A stretch of 64,000 nucleotides of DNA from Pseudalkalibacillus hwajinpoensis (lineage in GTDB: Bacteria; Bacillota; Bacilli; Bacillales; Guptibacillaceae). Where the stretch lies: positions 1,426,001 through 1,490,000 of the forward strand of contig NZ_JADFCM010000001.1 in the NCBI RefSeq assembly GCF_015234585.1. The letters run 5' to 3'. The notes beneath the pieces are model-generated. The model saw only the letters and a list, made by a program, of their open reading frames with translations. It was not told the origin of the DNA and made no database searches. Of this stretch, positions 57,360 through 64,000 are shown piece after piece. Position 1 is the first letter of the stretch, and each line of letters opens with the position of its first letter. A program made the translations under genes and the position numbers.

Positions 57360-58094
57360 ATGCGGAGAGACCTAGATGATGTAAGGAAACGACTTCATTC
57401 AAGAAAAAGACAGCGGCGACAAGTTCCCCAAATGGAAAGACGTCATGATGCTATCCCTTCATCTTCTTTTCAAAACACGGAGGTCAAAATCCACCCTCTC
57501 TTTAACAGGCAAAGTTTTTTAATGCGCACGATGGTTGCGGCATGCTTGTTTCTTGCTGCGGGAATACTATTTAAAGCGGAGAGCGATAAGCTTGCGCCTG
57601 TTCAGGGCTATGTTTCAGACATGATGGTAGAAGAATTTCAGTTTGCCACTGTGAAAAGTTGGTATGAAGGAAAGTTTGGGAATCCTGTGGCGTTGTTCCC
57701 GACAGCGCCTGAAACTGATTCAGCTGGGGAAGCACCAAGCTATGCTCTTCCTGCGAGCGGAAAAGTCCTTGAAAACTTTGAATCGACGGGCAAAGGAATT
57801 ATGGTTGAAACGGTTTTAAGCTCCGATGTTGAAGCAATCGATGCAGGAGTAGTGACATATGCAGGTGAGAAAGAAGGAATTGGGCAGACAGTTGTGATTC
57901 AGCATACGGATGGTAGTGAATCATGGTATGGGATGCTAGATTCGGTGGATGTATCGATCTATGATTTTGTTCAAACAAAGGATCAACTTGGAAGCGTGTC
58001 GAATTCTGATGATGGGAAGACAGGAACGTTCTATTTTGCCATTAAGAAGAACGAGGCATTTATTGATCCGCTTCAAGTTGTGCCAATCAAATAA
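57360..58094 (+). CDS. spoIVFA: Stage IV sporulation protein FA
   Basis: 244 residues. Inhibitory partner that stabilises SpoIVFB in the outer forespore membrane until the SpoIVB signal. The basic Arg/Lys-rich N-terminus faces the mother cell, one membrane helix lies at about 55-72, and a degenerate LytM/M23-like domain follows (about 125-240). Zinc-binding His-x-His is absent, so it is not an active peptidase. It overlaps spoIVFB by one base (TAATG). Confidence 0.92.
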   Translation: MRRDLDDVRKRLHSRKRQRRQVPQMERRHDAIPSSSFQNTEVKIHPLFNRQSFLMRTMVAACLFLAAGILFKAESDKLAPVQGYVSDMMVEEFQFATVKSWYEGKFGNPVALFPTAPETDSAGEAPSYALPASGKVLENFESTGKGIMVETVLSSDVEAIDAGVVTYAGEKEGIGQTVVIQHTDGSESWYGMLDSVDVSIYDFVQTKDQLGSVSNSDDGKTGTFYFAIKKNEAFIDPLQVVPIK

Positions 58095-58918
58095 TGGTGA
58101 AAATGATAACGATCCATCCACTATTTTGGATGACGATTGGTCTTTCCATCTTAACAGGTAGGTTTAGAGAGATGCTGCTGCTCTTCTTAGTTGTCCTCAT
58201 TCACGAGTTAGGGCATGCGGGGGCAGCCCGTTTTTTAGGATGGCGTATCAATGAGATTGTTTTATTACCATTTGGGGGCGTAGCCGTAGTTGATGAACAT
58301 GGGAATCGTCCCTTGAAAGAAGAGCTTATTGTCATTCTCGCAGGGCCGTTACAGCATGTTTGGATGATGGGGGTTGGCGCGACGCTCCATTATATGGGAA
58401 TATGGAATGACATGTTCGATCTCTTTATGCTTCATAATGTCATGATTCTTTTGTTTAATTTGCTGCCGATTTGGCCACTCGATGGCGGGAAGCTCCTCTT
58501 TCTTCTTTATTCTTTGCGTCTTCCCTTTAAATCGGCTCACAAAATGATGCTATATTCTTCGTTGTTTTGCTTTTCACTTCTTATTATTTTAACAGCGATA
58601 TTATTTCCTTTTCATCTTAATTTGTGGATGGTGATTGTCTTTCTGTCTGTATCACAATTTAAAGAATGGAAACATCATCCTTATATTTATTTTAGATTTT
58701 TACTTGAACGCTATTCTAAATCGTTTAATGGGAAAAAACAGGTTGTTACAATTGCTCCAGATATGCGCTTAAATGACCTGCTAGCAACCTTTTCACGAGG
58801 GAAGCATTACCATATCCTCATACAAGATTTGAATATTGAAACAGATGAACATTTCTTACTGGAGGCTTATTTCAAAAAAAATCAAATTGCCTGTGCAGTG
58901 GGAACGCTATTTAGGTAA
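58094..58918 (+). CDS. spoIVFB: Site-2-type intramembrane protease SpoIVFB (pro-SigK processing)
   Basis: 274 residues. Membrane zinc protease that cleaves pro-SigK. The active site His-Glu-Leu-Gly-His is in the second helix (about residue 43), and the third metal ligand Asp is in Leu-Pro-Ile-Trp-Pro-Leu-Asp-Gly-Gly-Lys. Leu-Leu-Pro-Phe-Gly-Gly-Val-Ala is also typical. About six helices and a C-terminal CBS-like region (about 205-270). Coupled to spoIVFA. Confidence 0.95.
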   Translation: MVKMITIHPLFWMTIGLSILTGRFREMLLLFLVVLIHELGHAGAARFLGWRINEIVLLPFGGVAVVDEHGNRPLKEELIVILAGPLQHVWMMGVGATLHYMGIWNDMFDLFMLHNVMILLFNLLPIWPLDGGKLLFLLYSLRLPFKSAHKMMLYSSLFCFSLLIILTAILFPFHLNLWMVIVFLSVSQFKEWKHHPYIYFRFLLERYSKSFNGKKQVVTIAPDMRLNDLLATFSRGKHYHILIQDLNIETDEHFLLEAYFKKNQIACAVGTLFR

Positions 58919-58949
58919 ACTAAAGAAAAGCTACTAAAGGAGAACGGCT

Positions 58950-60098
58950 ATGCGATTAATTGTTCTTGAGAGAAATCAATGGCGGGCAGCAGCTATTGAA
59001 ATAAATAATGAATTTACAGATATATGGGCGGAAACGTTGACGAATAGGAAGCCTTCTCAAGGAGATATTATTCTCGGAAAAGTGTCTTCCGTATTAGATG
59101 GCAAAAACGCCGCCTTTATCTCTCTAGGCAGTGGAAAACCCGGGTTATTAAATGGAGAAGAATTTGTTTTAGCGCAAGGGAAAAAGACAGCTGGAGAACC
59201 ATTACCGGCTGTTTCTGAATGCGTTCAAGAAGGACAGGCTATTCTTGTTCAAGTAAAGCATCCAGGCGTTGATCGGAAGGGCCCAATTGTTACAGAGCTA
59301 ATTAAGCTGACGTTGGATCACTTAGTCTACATGCCTTATGCAGGATACTCAGCTGTATCGAAGCAGTTAACTACAAATCGTGAAGAACTACTCCAATTTG
59401 CAGATAAATATTGTATAGAGCAAGAAGGTGTTATCTTTAGAACTAGTGCAGGATACATAAAGGAAGAAGCTCTTTTAGCGGAATTACAGTCTCATCGTAA
59501 AGAATGGCTGCGTATTCTCGAACAATCCTCTACACAACGAGCGCCTAGTATGGTGAAAAAAAACAGTGGCCTTGGGGAGGAAGTGAGCAAACTATATCCC
59601 CTTCATCGGGTGAGTAGTTTAGCGGCAAATTCCTCCGAAGCGGTTAGCTCGTTTTTTCCGCTTTTATCAAAGAATGCGACCCTGATGGAATTGAATGAGA
59701 AGAAAAAAAAGCTTGATAAGCTTGAAGATACCATTCTGAATATGAAGAAAACCATTAAAATGGGGAAAGCGAATCTTCATATTGAAGAAACGCATGCATT
59801 GACAGCTATTGACGTCGATACTGGAGGAGTAAAGCTTGGGACGAAAAATGAAACTCATTTCGAAGTGAATCGATTAGCGGTGGACGAAATTGCGAAACAG
59901 CTTCGACTTCGCAACATTAGTGGATTGATTGTCGTCGATTTTTTACGAGTCGAGAAAGAAGAGCAACAGAACCTTCATGCGTTAATGAAAAGCAAAGAAG
60001 AAACAGATAAACGCTTAAAAGTTGGAGGATTTACAAAGCTAGGACTATTTGAGATGCAACGAAAAAAGTCCGGACTTCCGTTAAGTCGGTTTGTGTAA
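58950..60098 (+). CDS. rng: Short RNase E/G family protein without zinc link
   Basis: 382 residues against about 490 in E. coli RNase G. An S1 RNA-binding domain lies at about 38-115 (Gly-Lys-Val-Ser-Ser-Val-Leu-Asp-Gly-Lys-Asn-Ala-Ala-Phe). The DNase I-like catalytic domain keeps both metal-binding aspartates, in Ala-Ile-Asp-Val-Asp-Thr-Gly and Leu-Ile-Val-Val-Asp-Phe-Leu-Arg-Val. It ends soon after Gln-Arg-Lys-Lys-Ser-Gly, exactly before the Cys-x-x-Cys zinc-link that dimerises RNase E/G. The middle also seems shortened. ATG after AAAGGAGAACGG. B. subtilis has no gene here. It lies directly upstream of the rplU promoter. Confidence 0.85.
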   Translation: MRLIVLERNQWRAAAIEINNEFTDIWAETLTNRKPSQGDIILGKVSSVLDGKNAAFISLGSGKPGLLNGEEFVLAQGKKTAGEPLPAVSECVQEGQAILVQVKHPGVDRKGPIVTELIKLTLDHLVYMPYAGYSAVSKQLTTNREELLQFADKYCIEQEGVIFRTSAGYIKEEALLAELQSHRKEWLRILEQSSTQRAPSMVKKNSGLGEEVSKLYPLHRVSSLAANSSEAVSSFFPLLSKNATLMELNEKKKKLDKLEDTILNMKKTIKMGKANLHIEETHALTAIDVDTGGVKLGTKNETHFEVNRLAVDEIAKQLRLRNISGLIVVDFLRVEKEEQQNLHALMKSKEETDKRLKVGGFTKLGLFEMQRKKSGLPLSRFV

Positions 60099-60118
60099 AA
60101 TAAGTCACGTTAATCGCA

Positions 60119-60148
60119 TTGACATGGCAATTTTAGCTGTGGTATGAT
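60119..60148 (+). promoter_or_regulatory. SigA-type promoter of rplU
   Basis: Consensus TTGACA (60119-60124), 18-bp spacer, TATGAT (60143-60148). Confidence 0.8.
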
Positions 60149-60154
60149 TTAGTG

Positions 60155-60263
60155 GTTAGTTCGTTTGGAAGCACCCAAAGAGCTACAACCGCTCAAGAAC
60201 AGGTTTTTAAGCTAGTTTCTAGCACCTGCAATGGCGAGTCTTAGTATTAGAGGAGGTGCACGT
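60155..60263 (+). promoter_or_regulatory. L21 ribosomal leader
   Basis: A roughly 110-base leader between promoter and rplU. It contains AGCACCCAAAGAGCTACAACC and AACAGG followed by CTAGCACCTG, arranged like the Firmicute L21 leader thought to let L21 control its own operon. AGAGGAGGTG is the ribosome-binding site. Confidence 0.65.
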
Positions 60264-60572
60264 ATGTACGCAATTATTGAAACTGGTGGTAAACAAATCA
60301 AGGTTACTGAAGGTCAAGAAATCTACATCGAGCTTCTAAACACTGAAGCTGGTGAAACGGTTACTTTTGACCGTGTGCTAATGGTAGGTGGAGATGACAT
60401 TAAAGTTGGTTCTCCTATGCTAGATGGCGCTACTGTAACTGGTAAAGTTGATAAGCACGGTAAAGGTAAGAAAATCACGGTTTATAAATATAAGCCAAAG
60501 AAAAACTACCGTCGTAAGCAAGGACACCGTCAACCTTACACTAAAGTAGTTATCGACAAAATTAACGCTTAA
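60264..60572 (+). CDS. rplU: 50S ribosomal protein L21
   Basis: 102 residues. [11 protein letters not shown] at the start and the basic tail [13 protein letters not shown] are diagnostic. ATG 60264 follows AGGAGGTG. The 11 codons open upstream belong to the leader. Operon rplU-prp-rpmA. Confidence 0.97.
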   Translation: MYAIIETGGKQIKVTEGQEIYIELLNTEAGETVTFDRVLMVGGDDIKVGSPMLDGATVTGKVDKHGKGKKITVYKYKPKKNYRRKQGHRQPYTKVVIDKINA

Positions 60573-60583
60573 GGATATCTAAG

Positions 60584-60916
60584 ATGATACGTTTCAAGCT
60601 GAAGCGAGATTCTAACAATCGCATCCTTTCATTTTCCCTTTCTGGACACGCTGATTCTGGCCCTTATGGCTATGATTTAGTTTGTGCAGGTGTTTCTGCT
60701 GTGTCGATTGGGACGGTGAATGCGATTGAATCCCTTTGCGATGTAACTCTCATAGTTGATATGGAGGATGAAGGCGGCTACCTCAGCTGTACTGTTCCGG
60801 ATCATCTGGAACAACGTATAGATGAGAATGTTCAACTTCTCCTTCAAGGAATGGAAGTATCCATTTCTGCTATTGCCGAGGAATATGGCAAGCACATCCA
60901 AATTACTCACACATAG
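60584..60916 (+). CDS. prp: Ribosomal-processing cysteine protease Prp (YsxB)
   Basis: 110 residues. Removes the N-terminal extension of L27 in Firmicutes. Catalytic His and Cys are in Ser-Gly-His-Ala-Asp-Ser-Gly and Asp-Leu-Val-Cys-Ala-Gly-Val-Ser. Its gene lies between rplU and rpmA, as in all organisms with cleavable L27. Ribosome-binding site is weak (AAGGATATCTAAG). Confidence 0.95.
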   Translation: MIRFKLKRDSNNRILSFSLSGHADSGPYGYDLVCAGVSAVSIGTVNAIESLCDVTLIVDMEDEGGYLSCTVPDHLEQRIDENVQLLLQGMEVSISAIAEEYGKHIQITHT

Positions 60917-60929
60917 GAGGTGGGACAAT

Positions 60930-61220
60930 ATGTTGAAAATGAATCTACAGTTTTTCGCATCGAAAAAGGGTGTAGGTAGTACAAAAAACGGCCGTGATTC
61001 AATCTCCAAGCGTCTTGGCGCGAAGAGCGCAGACGGCGAGTTCGTATCCGGCGGTTCGATTCTTTTCCGTCAACGCGGAACTAAGATCTACCCTGGTACA
61101 AACGTTGGCCGCGGTGGAGACGACACTCTATATGCGAAAATCGACGGCGTCGTGAAATTCGAGCGTCTTGGACGTGACCGTAAACAAGTAAGTGTATATC
61201 CAGTTGCTAAGGAAGCATAA
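60930..61220 (+). CDS. rpmA: 50S ribosomal protein L27 with Prp-cleavable N-terminus
   Basis: 96 residues. Starts [14 protein letters not shown]. The Phe-Phe-Ala/Ser junction is the known Prp cleavage site, and the mature N-terminus reaches the peptidyl transferase centre. ATG 60930 follows AGGAGGTGGGACA. The frame is open further up but that overlaps prp. Confidence 0.97.
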   Translation: MLKMNLQFFASKKGVGSTKNGRDSISKRLGAKSADGEFVSGGSILFRQRGTKIYPGTNVGRGGDDTLYAKIDGVVKFERLGRDRKQVSVYPVAKEA

Positions 61221-61230
61221 GCAACTTAAG

Positions 61231-61261
61231 AAAAACTCTAACCGAACGGTTAGAGTTTTTT
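61231..61261 (+). terminator. Terminator of rplU-prp-rpmA
   Basis: AAAAACTCTAACC and GGTTAGAGTTTTT form a perfect 13-bp stem with loop GAAC. Confidence 0.92.
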
Positions 61262-61360
61262 GATATAATGGAGAAAATGAGATGGATAAGTGACGATGCA
61301 CAATGAATTCGCGTAAGATTGTTTTCTTTTAATCCAAAGTAACATACAGAAAAGATCTAT

Positions 61361-61369
61361 TGTTATAAT
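61361..61369 (+). promoter_or_regulatory. Extended -10 promoter of spo0B-obg
   Basis: TGT followed by a perfect TATAAT (61364-61369), about 35 bp before the spo0B ATG. No clear -35. Confidence 0.55.
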
Positions 61370-61402
61370 GAAGGAAATGGTTAGAGCATTGGGAGTGCAA
61401 TT

Positions 61403-61936
61403 ATGTCTAAAAATTGGAATACCTTTGACGTTCTGCGCCATTCTCGTCATGATTAGTTAAATCGTTTGCAGCTGATCAAGGGAAACCTTGCACTGGATCA
61501 TGTAGACAGGGCAAAGGAAATTATCGAAGAAATTATTATCCAGTCGAGACAGGAAGCAAAATTATCGAATTTAAATGCTCCGAAACTTGCAGAATATATA
61601 TTAACGTTTAACTGGTGTAACCATTTATTTCAGTTGGATTTTGAAGTGATCGGAGACGAGTATGATATTTGCGTTTATGAAGCGGATCTTATCGAGTTAA
61701 TCTCTCGATGTACAACAGTGCTTGATTCTTATGTGAAAGTTCCATCAGATCATCACTTGTTATTAACGCTTCAGTTGTACCACGAAGAAATTCATCTTGT
61801 TTTTGATTTTCAAGGTGAAGTTTCCGATCAAAACAAGCTCAAGCTGGCGTTCGAAAATCCTGAGGTGAAAAGCGCTAAATTGATTGAATTAGAGCAAACG
61901 GGTCAGGAGCTAGTTAGCACGTTTTTGATTAAATGA
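61403..61936 (+). pseudogene. spo0B: Sporulation phosphotransferase Spo0B, interrupted by an in-frame TAG
   Basis: From ATG 61403 (GGGAG nearby) the frame reads Met-Ser-Lys-Asn-Trp-Asn and then Leu-Arg-His-Ser-Arg-His-Asp, the phosphotransfer-histidine motif of Spo0B. It then meets TAG at 61454-61456 and continues in the same frame Leu-Asn-Arg-Leu-Gln-Leu-Ile-Lys-Gly-Asn through 157 more codons to TGA at 61936. B. subtilis has Trp at the TAG position (His-Asp-Trp-Met-Asn-Lys-Leu-Gln), so one G to A change (TGG to TAG) explains it. The rest is uninterrupted: the four-helix dimer part and C-terminal ATPase-like domain. A restart at TTG 61466 has no ribosome-binding site and would lack the histidine. 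Sequencing error cannot be excluded. Confidence 0.88.
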
Positions 61937-61945
61937 GGTGAAAGT

Positions 61946-63229
61946 ATGTTTGTAGATCAGGTCAAAGTATTTGTTAAAGCAGGCGATGGCGGAAATGGTA
62001 TGGTAGCCTTCCGTCGAGAGAAATATGTACCGGATGGCGGTCCTGCAGGAGGCGACGGAGGAAAAGGCGCAAGCGTCATTTTCGAAGTAGAAGAAGGTCT
62101 TCGTACGCTTATGGACTTCCGTTACAATCGTCATTTTAAAGCCAAAACAGGTGAGCATGGTCGCTCGAAGAATCAGCATGGCCGTAATTCAGAAGATATG
62201 GTTGTAAAGGTCCCACCTGGTACAATTGTATCTAATGCGGAAACGGGAGAAGTTATTGCGGATCTAACTGAGCACGGGCAACGTGCAACTGTAGCGCGTG
62301 GCGGTCGAGGCGGACGTGGGAATTCACGTTTTGCATCACCTTCTAACCCGGCACCAGAGCTTTCAGAGAATGGTGAACCTGGGGAAGAAAAAGATGTTAC
62401 TTTAGAGCTTAAGGTTCTAGCTGATGTTGGACTTGTTGGGTTTCCTAGTGTAGGTAAGTCAACGCTTCTATCCGTAGTATCAGCAGCGAAGCCCAAGATT
62501 GCAGCATACCATTTTACAACGATTGCACCAAATCTAGGTGTTGTTGATACAAAAGATGGACGCAGTTTCGTTATGGCTGATTTACCTGGATTAATTGAGG
62601 GCGCTCATGAAGGTGTTGGCCTTGGCCATCAGTTCCTTCGACACATTGAACGAACACGAGTTATCGTTCACGTCATTGATATGTCTGGTATGGAAGGGCG
62701 AGACCCTTATGAAGACTACTTGAAGATCAATGATGAGTTAAAGCAATATAAAATGCGTCTAATGGAACGTCCGCAAATCATTGTCGCTAATAAAATGGAT
62801 CTTCCAGATTCTGAAGAAAATCTTGAAATTTTCAAGGAAAAGCTTGAGGAAGATTTCCCGATTTATCCGATTTCTGCTGTAACGCGACAAGGTGTCCAGG
62901 AAGTATTGTTTGAAATTGCAGACAAGCTTGAGACAACACCTGAGTTCCCTCTTGATGAAGAGAAGGAAGAAGAGACTCGCGTGATGTACCGTCACGAAAA
63001 AGGTGCACCTGAGTTCTTTGTAACGCGTGATAGCGACGGAACATTCGTTGTTAACGGACCACGAATTGAAAAGCTATTCAAGATGACAGACTTTAACCGA
63101 GAAGACAATGTTCGCAGGTTCGCGCAACAAATGCGTAGCATGGGAATTGATGATGCGCTAAGAGAGCGTGGAGCTGAGGATGGAGATGCGGTTCGAATTC
63201 TGGAGTTCGAATTTGAGTTCGTAGACTGA
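61946..63229 (+). CDS. obg: GTPase Obg
   Basis: 427 residues. Essential GTPase for ribosome assembly, stress response and, in B. subtilis, sporulation initiation. The N-terminal glycine-rich Obg fold (about 1-158) is followed by the G domain with [18 protein letters not shown] and Asn-Lys-Met-Asp, then the C-terminal OCT domain (about 345-427). GAGGTGAAAGT precedes the ATG. It lies 9 bp after spo0B, so the premature stop upstream may affect its coupled translation. Confidence 0.97.
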   Translation: MFVDQVKVFVKAGDGGNGMVAFRREKYVPDGGPAGGDGGKGASVIFEVEEGLRTLMDFRYNRHFKAKTGEHGRSKNQHGRNSEDMVVKVPPGTIVSNAETGEVIADLTEHGQRATVARGGRGGRGNSRFASPSNPAPELSENGEPGEEKDVTLELKVLADVGLVGFPSVGKSTLLSVVSAAKPKIAAYHFTTIAPNLGVVDTKDGRSFVMADLPGLIEGAHEGVGLGHQFLRHIERTRVIVHVIDMSGMEGRDPYEDYLKINDELKQYKMRLMERPQIIVANKMDLPDSEENLEIFKEKLEEDFPIYPISAVTRQGVQEVLFEIADKLETTPEFPLDEEKEEETRVMYRHEKGAPEFFVTRDSDGTFVVNGPRIEKLFKMTDFNREDNVRRFAQQMRSMGIDDALRERGAEDGDAVRILEFEFEFVD

Positions 63230-63238
63230 TAAACGGAG

Positions 63239-63270
63239 AAGACTGTCCTCATGGAAGGGCGGTCTTTTTT
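63239..63270 (+). terminator. Terminator of spo0B-obg
   Basis: AAGACTGTCCT and AGGGCGGTCTT form an 11-bp stem with two G-U pairs and a T run. Confidence 0.82.
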
Positions 63271-63355
63271 TACATAGAGCTACATGAACATAGCAAACCT
63301 GCAAATGGTAGACGATTATCGGTCGTAGCTGGCCGCGATAGAGGAGAGGGGAAGA

Positions 63356-63805
63356 ATGAGCAAAGACGATAAGAATTTTTATCTCGTTCGGGAAGATGTC
63401 CTATCTGATTCGATGTTGAAAACGCTGCAAGCCAAGCTTCTTCTTGAAAGTGGCACTGTGGAATCAGTTCGAGAAGCCATTGATGAAGTTGGCGTAAGTC
63501 GGAGTGCATTCTATAAATATCGTGACACAATCTTACCGTTTCATACGATGATCATTGAACAGATCGTAACGCTCTCGGTTCATTTGGAAGATCGTTCAGG
63601 AGCACTTTCTAGAGTGCTTAGCACAGTAGCCTCACTTGGTTGCAATTTATTGACGATTAACCAGACGATTCCCCTACAGGGCTATGCTACGGTTATTTTA
63701 ACAATGGAAATTGGTGAAACAAACTTACGCTTAAGCAATTTACTTGAGAAAATTAAAGACATCGAAGCCGTAAACAATGCTGAAATTATTGGATCTGGAG
63801 CATAG
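63356..63805 (+). CDS. pheB: ACT domain protein PheB
   Basis: 149 residues. An N-terminal helix-turn-helix-like region (Ser-Val-Arg-Glu-Ala-Ile-Asp-Glu-Val-Gly-Val-Ser-Arg-Ser-Ala-Phe-Tyr-Lys-Tyr) is followed by an ACT domain (about 72-145, Leu-Glu-Asp-Arg-Ser-Gly-Ala-Leu-Ser). The family (UPF0735) sits beside pheA and probably senses an amino acid. Its exact role is unresolved. GAGAGGGGAAGA precedes the ATG. pheA follows after 9 bp. Confidence 0.92.
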   Translation: MSKDDKNFYLVREDVLSDSMLKTLQAKLLLESGTVESVREAIDEVGVSRSAFYKYRDTILPFHTMIIEQIVTLSVHLEDRSGALSRVLSTVASLGCNLLTINQTIPLQGYATVILTMEIGETNLRLSNLLEKIKDIEAVNNAEIIGSGA

Positions 63806-63814
63806 GGGGAGAAA

Positions 63815-64000
63815 ATGGATAATCAAAAGAAGATAGGTTTTCTTGGACCAGAAGGAACTTTTACAGAAATCGCAGCAAAAACGTTATTTCAAGACGAGGA
63901 TCGGACACCTTTTCCTACGATTCGCGCATGCCTTGAAGCAGTAGAAAATGGTTCTGTTGACTATGGCGTTGTTCCTCTAGAGAATACGATTGAAGGCTCC
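63815..64000 (+). CDS. pheA: Prephenate dehydratase, truncated by window end
   Basis: Only the first 62 codons are present. Ile-Gly-Phe-Leu-Gly-Pro-Glu-Gly-Thr-Phe-Thr-Glu at the start and Tyr-Gly-Val-Val-Pro-Leu-Glu-Asn-Thr-Ile-Glu-Gly-Ser are the prephenate dehydratase signatures. The enzyme makes phenylpyruvate for phenylalanine synthesis. AGGGGGAG precedes ATG 63815. Catalytic Thr-Arg-Phe and ACT domain lie outside the window. Confidence 0.95.
   Translation, partial: MDNQKKIGFLGPEGTFTEIAAKTLFQDEDRTPFPTIRACLEAVENGSVDYGVVPLENTIEGS

Noticed and set aside
61454..61456. Programmed recoding of the spo0B TAG (for example pyrrolysine)
   Set aside because: No downstream stem-loop stands out, other genes here do not show internal TAGs, and simple TGG to TAG mutation is more economical.
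61466..61936. Spo0B starting at TTG 61466 as a normal gene
   Set aside because: No ribosome-binding site, and it lacks the phosphotransfer histidine whose coding sequence lies in frame just upstream of the TAG.
1..64000. CRISPR arrays, IS elements, prophage or defence islands
   Set aside because: No regularly spaced direct repeats, transposase, integrase or phage structural genes were seen. Gene order is core Bacillus throughout.

Overview
This 64 kb window is a chromosomal core segment of a low-G+C, endospore-forming Bacillaceae (Firmicutes). Gene order follows the Bacillus subtilis uvrC-to-pheA region almost gene for gene: uvrC, lysC, yslB, sdhCAB, gerE, ysmB, racE, gerM, rph, rdgB/ysnA, ysnB, tRNA-Arg, ysoA, tig, clpX, lonB, lonA, engB/ysxC, ysxD, hemAXCDBL, spoVID, ysxE, valS, folC, comC, spoIIB, maf, radC, mreBCD, minCD, spoIVFAB, rplU, prp, rpmA, spo0B, obg, pheB, pheA. 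It departs from that order by insertions: a glcT-ptsGHI block after gerE, a polar amino acid ABC transporter after engB, an extra gene between spoVID and ysxE, a membrane GGDEF protein before comC, pilus-gene remnants after comC, and a short RNase E/G protein before rplU. The genus cannot be fixed from the sequence alone. I saw no prophage, IS element, CRISPR array or defence island.

Layout. 0-5 kb: the end of a membrane glycosyltransferase-like gene, DNA repair (uvrC), and aspartokinase behind a lysine riboswitch. 5-9 kb: succinate dehydrogenase and gerE. 9.5-15 kb: glucose PTS with its antiterminator and RNA target. 15-20 kb: ysmB-racE-gerM-rph-rdgB-ysnB and a tRNA. 20-32 kb: proteostasis (ysoA, tig, clpX, lonB, lonA), engB and the ABC importer. 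32-39 kb: the haem pathway from glutamyl-tRNA to uroporphyrinogen-III precursors plus HemL. 39-53 kb: spore and competence genes around a T-box-controlled valS, then maf and radC. 53-60 kb: cell shape and division (mreBCD, minCD), the SigK checkpoint pair spoIVFAB, and RNase G-like. 60-64 kb: L21/Prp/L27, spo0B, obg, pheB and the start of pheA.

Many transcription units end in clear intrinsic terminators. Several leaders are recognisable: the lysine riboswitch (lysC), RAT/antiterminator (ptsG), T-box with a GTC specifier (valS), L21 leader (rplU), and a PerR-like box on the hemA promoter.

The most striking observation is spo0B. Its reading frame carries an in-frame TAG exactly where a conserved Trp follows the phosphotransfer histidine motif. 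The gene is otherwise intact, as are the other sporulation genes seen here. Taken at face value, the phosphorelay is broken in this isolate, or the base is a sequencing error. The other signals of note are a family of imperfect intergenic repeats (about 8.7, 9.3, 17.7 and 20.1 kb, with a related palindrome at 26.4 kb), a decayed pilM/pilO remnant beside comC, an internal start in lysC, and a terminator-like hairpin inside the tig leader.
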